Origin: Sphagnum magellanicum
Lineage: Eukaryota > Streptophyta > Sphagnopsida > Sphagnales > Sphagnaceae
Direction of reading: 5' to 3'
Length of the DNA: 64,000 bases
Assembly (NCBI GenBank): GCA_021904315.1
Contig: CM038910.1
Location: 26,174,256 to 26,238,255, forward strand
This document shows positions 54,760 to 64,000 of this stretch, one piece after another. Within the stretch, counting starts at the first letter, position 1; every line of letters starts with the position of its first letter. The translations under genes were made by a program, and so were the position numbers. Under the pieces are notes generated by a model. It was given only the letters and a program-made list of their open reading frames with translations. It was not told the origin of the DNA and made no database searches.

Positions 54760-55737
54760 CGAAAAAATTCGGGCACCTCAATTTTGAGAGACATAAGTTT
54801 GAAAATTGGGTGTCCTAATCTTTGAGCCTATAAGTTGAAAATGAAGAACATTTAATGAAATTCATAATTGAAACCTACATGGTATTATGTTATCCAAAAC
54901 CTTGCACGTGACCCAATGTTGACAATATTGATTTGAATGTTTGATTTGAATGTACATAATGGGAAAAAAAAATTAGTTCGTATAATGTCTAGTTGCATAT
55001 TAAGATGTCTAGTTTCATGTGTAACAATTGGTCTTGCATGTTGTTAACATATTTAAAAGTGTGGTTATAATATTTCTAAAGCCAAGAAGAACACAAGGTT
55101 AGTTGAATTTAGCCCAAGTCATTTTAACTTTTGATCCAAGGTTATGCTTTGAATGACGAGCTAAATATTCATTCTATTTTTATGTGCATCATTTTAATTA
55201 TACATTATGATGGTAGCATTATGCAAGTTATGAAAGAAAAAATTACAATCATGGATGGACCAAAATTGCTTAAATTCCAAAAGTTGGTGAACCATGCATC
55301 ATGCAATTCATTGGCATCAAAGGTATTTCATTAGAACAAATTTGTGATTTTGTAACTATCATATGCAACTAATTTTCAATTACATGCAACTGCTAGACCC
55401 CATAGTTGCATAAAACAAGTTGCACATGATTGGTAATTGCATACCATAGTATGTATGTGGACAATATATGTGATATGAATTTATACTTTATACATTTATA
55501 TTATTCTACAAGGGTTACCCATGGTGACATGTGTTCATTTGTGAAGGTTAGCTATATGGTGACACATGGCATTTAAACATTAATTCAATATTCATCATTA
55601 TCAATAAATTAATAATATTTTGGCCATAAAATAGGATGTGAGTAAGATTTTGACATGTGTCCATTTGTGAAGCCCAATTATGTGGTGACACATGGTAATT
55701 TTTAAAAGCCCATTGATTGTTTAGTTTTTAATAAATT

Positions 55738-55860
55738 AGGTATGTAGGTAGGTCATAGGTAGGTAGGGAGGTAGGAAGGTAGGTATGTAAGTAGGTCATA
55801 CGTAGGTAGTAAATATGTCATAAGTACATAAGATGGTAGGGTTAGGCTAGGTAGGTAGTT
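55738..55860. repeat. GTAG/GGTAG microsatellite
   Basis: Imperfect GTAGGTAGG and GTAGGTCATA units fill this stretch. No coding potential. Confidence 0.85.
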
Positions 55861-56099
55861 TAAAATAATCTAGTTTTGTGTTTGGGTTTAATTTTAGAGT
55901 TGAACCTCTTTCATTGGCCCATCCTAGATGCCATTTGTACTTGGTTTGTGAACAAGACAAATGCATTTACTTATATAGTGTGCACATTTGGAATTTAGAA
56001 TAAAAAATATGGGATAAAACATTTAATTGCAAATGCAACCAATGTAATTGCAACATACATGCAAATATTACATGCAACCTATGCCACATTAACCTAGTT

Positions 56100-56830
56100 T
56101 ACATACTAGCTAGATTAATTATATATTACAGGTAAGTAAATTAAATAGATAATAATAATAATATAATAAAATGATAATACTATTAATTGGTTAATAAATA
56201 TTAATAATTATAATTATAATTATAATAACATTCTAATAGGTATGACTACTTATAATGATTAATGATCGATAATATTATATTATTACTACTCAATTTAAAT
56301 TAATAGTTGACTTAGGTAAATAACTAATTTAGGCTAAGGTATTTATAAACAAACAAATGTAGCATATTAGCCATAAAAATATTACCAAAATTAATATTAT
56401 GTTTAAAATCAAAATTATAGTATTGAAAAATAATAGTAATAATATTAACAATTTAAAACAACAACAACAATAATATTTAATATTAAAATCCATTTAAATT
56501 TATATTAATAAATAATTTAGTAAATAATCATAGGTTAACTAATGTTCAACCAAAAATATAATACCATAATTTTAAAAAAATTATAATAAAATTTAAATAA
56601 TATCTATTAAATAATAATGGACAATGTAACCTCTTAGCCATAGGTGTACTAATATAAATAATACCAATATAATGAAATTAAAATAATATTTATTCAATAA
56701 TAATAATAACTATTGAATAATAATAATCAAATAATTAGTAAGTAACAATATTAGTAATTATAAGTACAATTATTATATTTATATATATTTAGGGTAAACT
56801 AATTTTGATTAAATTGCCTACATAAATATA
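56100..56830. repeat. AT-rich low-complexity region (TAA/AAT-rich)
   Basis: Long runs of AATAAT, TTAATA and TATAAT words with very little G or C. No gene is seen. It may be a matrix-attachment-like or slippage-prone stretch. Confidence 0.7.
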
Positions 56831-57317
56831 TTTAGTGTATTAACATAGGTATGTATTCACTTAGGTCATGATTTTTATGACACGTGTCCATTTTGTACAC
56901 TACTAATTGCATGTTAGTTGCATACACAATCAATGTAGTTGCAAATGACATGATCTCTATTAGTGTTTGTTTTTGCAATATTAGTTGTAAGTTCAATATC
57001 CATCTTAAGTGTGTAGGAGACCTTTTTGGAAAGCAAAACATTGGACCATTGATCTATAAATGTTTGTAAATCTTTTCTCGATACACCTTCAAAATTCCAA
57101 TGTACTTTTGTGAATATTTTTGAAAAATAAATTTATGTAAAATCAAAACCAAAAAATTTAAGTTGAAAGTTTGGAAGGTTAAGTATTGTTATTTACATAT
57201 TCGGTATCATGGAAAAACTTAGGATGTCATTGTAGGACTTGAAACTCTTTTTCTCCACATATAAGTGTTGATTATAAAATATTGTTTCATCCATCTTGGT
57301 ACACGTTGTTAGTAATG

Positions 57318-58214
57318 TCAACTCCTTTTTGGGAGGTGTTGGTGTTGTGTTTGATGGCACATAATGTCTAGTTGAGATTTTGTAAATGAACCAACAGTGG
57401 GCATCTTGAGAACTAAGTTGACTTCTTTTTCATTGGTTGAAGATGTTCCAATTTTTAGACCTTGGCCATACATAGCTACAAAAGACTTTGCAATGTTTAA
57501 ACCATGACAATCTTCTCTGGTAGAAATAACAGCTTCAAATTAGTCCCATTTCTTTTTATAAAACAAATCAACAATCTCAAACTCACAACAAATGTCACTT
57601 GGTGTATACATGGTTAAGGTATCATGTCTTATTACTCTTATCAATTCAAGTTCAATGCATTTGACATTTATTTTGGTGTCTTTTTGTGTGCAAATATACA
57701 TACTAATTTTTTTGACACTTGCCTCCATAAGCAAATTTCCTTTAATTTTCTTTTCAAAGGACTTGAAGGCCAACCAAAATGATTTGGATGCTTTATCTTT
57801 TGATGGATTTTTGTCATTTTGCAAATAACCTATTTGGATGTCCTTTTCCTCCAAGGCTTGAAAGTAAGTTTTTAAGGTATGAATCCACTTCCCTAACAAT
57901 GTTTGCAAGAACACATCATCATTTAAATCATCTATGATGAAAGGTTGGTTTGTAGGTTTACTTTGCAGTAGACCTTCAATACGATTGTACTTGTAACTAA
58001 AAACTCCATATGCACAATAGTCAAGAGATACAATACCATGTTGTGTATTGTGATTAATCATCATGTCATGGCCTCTTGGTGACAATGGGCTTCTTGATGA
58101 TGATGGTTGAAGTTTAGATGATAATGTTTGTGCAATTGTAGCTGCAATAATCATCCAAGATTCATTGTCATCAAGTTCTTGTAGGCTTGATGTCATTAAT
58201 GGAACATCCTCCAT
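57318..58214 (-). pseudogene. Unrecognised 299-codon frame with one internal TAA
   Basis: The ATG at 58,214 opens a 224-residue frame. It has a Ser-rich N-terminal third (QPSSSRSPLSPRG) and then a helical, Lys/Glu-rich part (FQALEEKDIQIGYLQND, FWLAFKSFEKKIKGN). After a TAA at 57,540-57,542 the same frame continues coding-like for another 73 codons (FEAVISTREDCHGLNIAK...) to a TGA at 57,318. A CAA-to-TAA change would explain the break. I do not recognise the family. Upstream pieces at 58,915-58,992 and 59,525-59,600 may belong to the same decayed gene. Confidence 0.4.
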
Positions 58215-58914
58215 TTTTTATGTCAATTGATTGACTGCGTAATACGTAGTTAATTAAATCATTAAATGTTTATTCAATGACCCTTTATGAAGGTATATAC
58301 ATTGCATCAATAATATATATAATTAGGGAAACAAGTTTGGTTTTTTAAAAACTTGTACACTATTGGTCATAACATGATTATGGGGCTAGATTACAACATT
58401 GTATAATGATATCATTGAATATGTCAATTGCTTTAACTTTAGTACTTTAATACTTTAGTACCATCAAATGAAAAATGTCTTATATCATTGTTACATAGAA
58501 TGTAACAACTTAATTTGAAGATGCATATTATCCAATGTGTAAAAAACTCATAAGATTGGAGTATTGACATTTTGGTCTTTCCAAAAGATAACATGGGTTG
58601 ACATGGAATTCTTTTCTTTCCTCTTGACTTGATTGTATGACAACCTTATGAAAGAAATACAAATAGTTTGCCCATTCATGTTATGCTCTCATGGCCTATT
58701 AACCCATTACAAGCCACCATAAGTAAATTAAGATTGACTTCAATGTTTCAAAGTTTGAAACCTTAATTTGAATGACTTGATGTGGTGTTTATAGGTGATA
58801 GATTAGTAGGAAAAGAAAACAAGGTAGAAGTAGTTTTGAAAAGGTCAATTAGAACATTGTTCATAATATCTAGTAGTTGCAAGGAATGTTGCTTCCAAAA
58901 TTGTACCTTTCATG

Positions 58915-59600
58915 TTGGAGGCTTGCAACAATGAAGGAGTCGATCCAAACTGCTCCATCATCATCACTTCTTGGAAATAAGATTGATTCATGTCAATTAC
59001 TATAGTCGGCAACATTGATGGCTTTTAAGGTAGTAGATTGTAAAATTGTTGGCAATAATAATGCCATACAAAGTTCATGGCATTGTAACAAATGGGTTAA
59101 GCTTGTATCTTTGCTCATATCTTGTTCCACCAACCCTCTTTGTTTGCTTGTAGAACATTCTTATATATTAACCACTTTGCAAATGACTGAATTGGGGCAA
59201 TTTCATGAAGGTTTTTGCAATGCCAAGCTTCACACTATTGCAAGCATGAAGGGGTTGAATATAAATGTCCACCCCAATTTGTATTACTTGGCAAGGTGAT
59301 TATAACTACAAGGATATCTAGGGGCCATGTAGTAACCATGGGTAGGGTGGTTGCCTAACTCGAATCCAAGCAATGGATTGTGGCAATGTGTAAATAATTA
59401 TTGATATCATGTGCATTGATTGTTATTGATTTGGTTGAGAAGAATTATTTCTTAGTGTGCCTCTTCATCAATTGTTGGATCCAAAACTGGGAAAGTAAAC
59501 AAATGTTTGGCCTACCTTTTAGATAGTAGTTAAAAACACAACCATTTGTGTTGGAGGTGGTGGTGATGGGAAATCTTCTTCATTTAAGGCCATACTACAC
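58915..59600 (-). pseudogene. Further decayed minus-strand coding-like pieces
   Basis: Around 59,600 the minus strand reads MALNEEDFPSPPPPTQMVVF followed by a stop. At about 59,280-59,400 it reads NPLLGFELGNHPTHGYYMAP, later interrupted by TAA codons. At 58,992-58,915 it reads MNQSYFQEVMMMEQFGSTPS before an AAAG/GTACAA donor-like site. Frames differ between pieces. They look like exons or segments of one degraded gene or element; the link to 57,318-58,214 is inference. Confidence 0.3.
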
Positions 59601-59649
59601 ATGTCGACTATGTATTTAATAACCATAATCCAAGTTGAAAATTGAACAA

Positions 59650-61441
59650 GATAATTAAAGGCAATTTGACATTAATTGATACATTAAACAATGAACGGTT
59701 TACACAAACATATGCCACACATTTGACTTTCAATTTAAATGTAAATTTACACAAAATAAAAAATTTAGGTTTTGAAAGAACCTTTTCATCATTTAGAAGT
59801 TATACAAGTATTAAAGCCTTGTAGTGAAAAAATAATCAATTGAATTGGTCTAATTGTTGTTACAAAAAAGCTAAAGAAAATTTATATAGATCGTAGATAA
59901 TATCTTTAAAACTTCTTGAAGATATTTTTAAATCCTTCCCCAAAAAACCCCAAAATCTTTTTCCAAGAATATTTTACACCCCACAAATATTTTTGGTAGT
60001 GATAATAAATGTTTGGCCCAAAGTTGGTGTCATTTAGATTGAAGGACTTGTAGTTCCTCCCATGTTCATTCAAAATAATTTGCTTTTGCTCATCATTTGA
60101 GCATGCTACATTTGAACTACATTCAAGAGGATGACACTTGCTTCAATCCAACAACTCACAACTTCAAACAATATCCACCATCAACGACCTCAATTTTTTT
60201 GAAAAGTTAATTATAGCCTGAAGATAGTAGGAGTAAATTTGTTCAAGTATTTTAACAACATACTTGACTCATAAATGTTGAACAAGAAATATGGTTTGAA
60301 GCAATACAATATTGAGAAGGATGACTTTGGTTCAAAATTAGAAAGTTATACAAGCATAAAACAAGCTTCACCTTGATGACACCATGTAACAAATCATTTC
60401 TTATTTGAGACTTTATAGACATGATAAAAGTAACATAAGAGACCATATAAATTTAATAAAGAAATTTTAAGGAAGAGGCAATGTCATCAAAGCCATTCAA
60501 TAATTTTTTAAAACTTCAAATGAAAATAAAAAAGGTTGAATATGAACATGTTGAGAGGGTTAGACATACTAGTTTGAGGGTTGCCCAAATGAACCTTGCA
60601 ACAACCAATGTTAAATATGTTCAATATGCCACAAATCGAACCTCAAATATGATGTGTTCCCCAATGATTCAATTCTAAAATGGTTTGAATTTTGAAGAGT
60701 TTCTTGAAAGCAAAATACTAAATCTAGGCATAACTTGCTGCAATTAACTTATTATGGTCATTGATGTGCAATTTGTGTTAGGGTCATGTGTAATTTGATG
60801 TTTATTCAAGAGGTAGTAGTGTTGAGCACCAAGAAATTGAGAAAGTGAAAGGTTAAGAAGATTACTTGCATGTGAAAACATTGCACGCAAATGAAACTTT
60901 CACTCCATGGATTCTTTCATAAATTTATCTATTTCATAGATAAATAAATTTGCATTAGGCAATCTAGACATTTATCTTTCTCTTTTTTTCATCCAAAGCT
61001 CATTAGTCTTTTTTTAAAAATGGTTTATACATGTAAATTTTGGCCGATGTTGGGTGGTTAATAAAATCTAAGGACTCGAATTGATTGATGGCTAAAGTTT
61101 GTGTCTATTGTTAAGTGGTTTTTTTATATAGTGGAGATGGTTCAAACTTGTGTCCTCAATATTCTTTCCGTTTTCTTGCGTTCCAAACTTTCGTATTGAA
61201 AGCTTATGATTTTGAGTGTGATAGCAAGAAAGCAACATGGACACATTGTCGAATTGAAAAACAATTTCATGGATGGTGTAGTGTCAAAGCTAAAGAAAGA
61301 CCATGTTAAGTGACAAGAGGGCTTTGTGTTAACTTAATAACCTATTACATTAGGTAAGTTACTTCATTTATCAGTTTAATTGTAATTGTAACATCTCTAT
61401 TGTCATGTGATTTTCCAATATGTACATAATTTTCACCTAGT
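59650..61441. other. AT-rich intergenic DNA
   Basis: No recognised gene. Only short open frames without family features. Confidence 0.5.
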
Positions 61442-62367
61442 ATGTGATGACGCACCCCAAGCTTTTTAATGGACTCAAATGTGAATCCAAAATGAAGATA
61501 GCGGAAAAGTAAGGTGTTGAGGCACGCTCCTTGGCTCACAAGACTTTGAGGGTAGAAGGGAATGCTGGAGCTCCAAGATGGGACTAGGAAAAGTGACAAG
61601 CATCAACTACTCACACGGACCTGCACAAAACCAACACAGGGTGGTTAATGCATAATTGGAGCACTTTTGGTGCTAGGAAGAGCCATGGGTAACTCAGATT
61701 CACAAGACTCACCACGGCCCAAACTTGGGGGAAGCCACCACCTTCCCCTTTTATAGTATACTCTATGCCTTTCCACGAGGCCCACATCTAAATGACTTTT
61801 TGACTTGGGACTCCCAAATGGGAGTCCCGAAATTGCCAAAGTTGGGACTTTCACGACTTTGAAGCCCCATAACTTTGCAAGCAGACGTTTGATTGAAATG
61901 AGGTGTAAAGAAAAGTTGTAGCCCTCGTTGAGAGCTTTCCAATGGTGTGTTGCACGCCACTTGCACATAAGGAAATCGGGTTGATTCCTGACTTTTAGCG
62001 GTCAGGATTCAAACTGCCAATTTGACTCCCGACCTTTCTTTAGGCCATAACTTGTGTTTCAAATGTCCAAATGGGTGATGCGAGCCCATTTTAGACATTT
62101 ACGTTTCAATAAATTTTCAATGATATAAAGAACTCTTCAAATAATAGGTTTTGACCCCTGCGATCGTTCCCTGAAAATTCAGGAGTCTTTCGGGATTATA
62201 ATTCCCCAAGTGGGGGTTGCCTTGGGAGTGTGAAGGTTCATTCTCTCACACTCTCCTGCATTCCCGGGAGTATAAGATGTGCCTCCCGGGTCTCCCTCTT
62301 GTTTCGCCTTCTTGCAAGCCCTTGCTTTGGTCGCGACCCCAAGGTTAGGGTTGCAACATGTGATGAC
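61442..62367. mobile_element. Possible LTR-retrotransposon remnant (solo-LTR-like)
   Basis: A 10-bp direct repeat ATGTGATGAC lies at 61,442-61,451 and 62,358-62,367. The left end continues TGTGATGACGCACCCC, and the internal text GAGAGCTTTCCAATGG plus repeated GGGAGTC/GACTCCC words resemble plant LTR sequence. Composition is richer in G+C than the flanks. No gag/pol frame is present. A true 5-bp target duplication was not found, so the call is tentative. Confidence 0.3.
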
Positions 62368-63130
62368 ATGTCTTTTTTTTATCAACTTTGAAATTTTGAA
62401 TTGATTTGTGAGAGAATATCTAACATCTCTCATTTTCTTATGTCAATCAATAAATAATATCTAACATTTTGGTCTGAAAATTTGTGCATTAATATAGATT
62501 GTCTTTATGTTTATATTTTGGGCTGGTCAATGTTTTCATTCATAAATACTTATGTTGCAAAAGTAGTAGTTCTCACTCAAATAACTAAATAATATGAGAA
62601 CATAGATTACATGTGTTTTGGGTCTTTCAATAATAATCATACAAAATAATTAACATGTTGCCATAATTATGTTTACAACCGTATGTTATCATATGAATCT
62701 ATTGTCCGTTCTAAACAATTTTGTGTTGAAGATGATTCCTTGAAATATTCTAAGTTTATGGAATCATTGGTTAAGAGTTTTCATTATATCAAATAATATA
62801 TGTTGTGAAATGTTCTGGTTATTTTATTATGTACTATATGGTGCATGTGCTTGCTGCTTCTTATGATTATCCAATAGGTGATGAAGGTGTTAACACATTA
62901 GTGATTTGGATTTTGGTAGTTAGGCCTTGGGGTAGCATCATCCATTAGCCCAGGTATGAATGTTCTTTTTTCCTCTTGGCATTGATTTGTCAAATATCTA
63001 GCATATACCCATACCCAGAACTATTTGGCAAGAGTGATGAGAAGTGCATACCAGACGATTACCTCCCCCCCCCTACCCCCACAAAACTTGGACTTTCATC
63101 ATCACAATAGACAAAAGATTTGTGAAACAA
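62368..63130. other. AT-rich intergenic DNA with a C-tract
   Basis: No gene is seen. A C-rich run lies at about 63,064-63,080. Confidence 0.5.
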
Positions 63131-63160
63131 TAGACAAAAGATCAACGTTTCACAAAGCCA

Positions 63161-63710
63161 TTGTATGGATGTGACATTGTTTTTTGTAGGATTAGCGAAA
63201 TAAATCTGTCATTAAACCAGTTAGAGGTTCTTCACACTCTTTTAAGCCCTGATGCAATTGGTGTTCAAGATCAGGAGTGGGTAGGAGAGGACCTTGGCGT
63301 TCACATGAATCTACACCAGACCTTTCTACATTTGGGGCAAATTTAACAAAAACAACTCACTTCACTTCGTGACAAAACTTATGTTGCAGGAAAAGATTCC
63401 AGCGCCATGTGCATTGATTGCTATGTCTGGCATTATTATTTGTCTTGGTATTGTCACTTAGCCATGGAAAGGGGTGTCTACATGGATGAATTACAAACAC
63501 TACAAGATTTTGTTGTATTTCGGCAAGCTTTGTGCCTACTGATGCAATATAGCCATGGGGAATTCAAACTATACAACATGACAATTCGTATAAATGACCA
63601 ATTTTTTTTTCAAAGGTCAACATGTTTTTTGTTAGACTGGGATAATGCAATTGGTACTTCGAGATTCTTGTGGATGTCTAATTTGTCCTACTTTGTTGAG
63701 GACTAACTAT
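63161..63710 (+). other. Two open segments, unknown
   Basis: Open segments 63,161-63,346 and 63,407-63,706 flank an acceptor-like TATGTTGCAG at about 63,390. The first contains SPDAIGVQDQEWVGEDLG. I could not assign a family. A minus-strand frame at 63,954-63,703 is equally unassigned. The window ends before context can help. Confidence 0.15.
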
Positions 63711-64000
63711 ATTTCTGTTCAACATAGAAATGTGCAAGTCTGATGTTGGGATCAAATATAGGATTTTGCAAGTTGCTCATGTAGAAGTTTTGAGTGTCAT
63801 GGAGGTCAAGTGTGTTATATATTTTGTGGGTTGTGAACTGATTTACATGGAGAACTTTTCTTTGTGCAAAATTGGAGACCACCATGACCATTTGCCATAA
63901 TTGGGTTTTTTTAGTAAACTCTACCCACAAGTTGGTGGCATCCGCACCACTCACACAAAATCTTCCTTTGACTCAACTCCTATACCCAACTTGCCTTCTT

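Noticed and set aside
63161-63346. Weak resemblance to the end of a GH27 alpha-galactosidase
   Set aside because: Only a few residues (around AIGVQ) agree, and there are no catalytic residues or adjoining exons in the window.

Overview
The window is nuclear DNA of a land plant, most likely a moss or other bryophyte. Genes are split by GT-AG introns of roughly 75-730 bp and intergenic DNA is AT-rich. Degenerate TTTAGGG-like tracts are present. A nuclear insert of plastid DNA has the rbcL - trnR(CCG) - accD order, which bryophytes, ferns and gymnosperms keep. Two genes belong to plant families (HKT transporter, reticulon-like B). The organism is inferred, not proven.

Layout. Positions 1-19,141 (copy A) and 24,429-45,687 (copy B) are two collinear copies of a segmental duplication, same orientation, roughly 90-95 % alike by eye. 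Each carries one intact five-exon gene (A 3,755-9,110; B 30,875-36,212). Each gene encodes an about 1,100-residue STAND/NLR-like protein: N-terminal helical region, NB-ARC ATPase, winged helix, long helical (ARM-like) region and C-terminal TPRs, with no LRR. The spacer 19,142-24,428 holds two related minisatellites and no gene I can support. Copy A alone has an 869-bp non-autonomous hAT-type transposon with a perfect 8-bp target duplication; copy B shows the empty site. Copy B alone has a 2.8-kb insert containing decayed plastid DNA.

The right edge of the duplication falls in the 5' end of an HKT-type K+/Na+ transporter gene (45,546-48,274, five exons, one exon carrying an apparent 1-base deletion). 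Copy A therefore ends with an orphan HKT 5' fragment. The convergent gene 50,771-49,094 encodes a 245-residue reticulon-like protein. HKT and reticulon lie in a more GC-rich block of about 6.7 kb. From about 52.4 kb to the end the DNA is AT-rich, with decayed minus-strand reading frames full of TAA stops, simple repeats and a possible LTR remnant.

Functionally, the duplicated pair are candidate intracellular immune receptors. The helical exon 4 has diverged about four times more at protein level (about 23 % over its first 205 residues) than the neighbouring ARC/winged-helix exon (5.5 %). That pattern fits diversification of a sensing surface. HKT (plasma-membrane cation transport) and the reticulon (ER shaping) are neighbours with no evident functional link.
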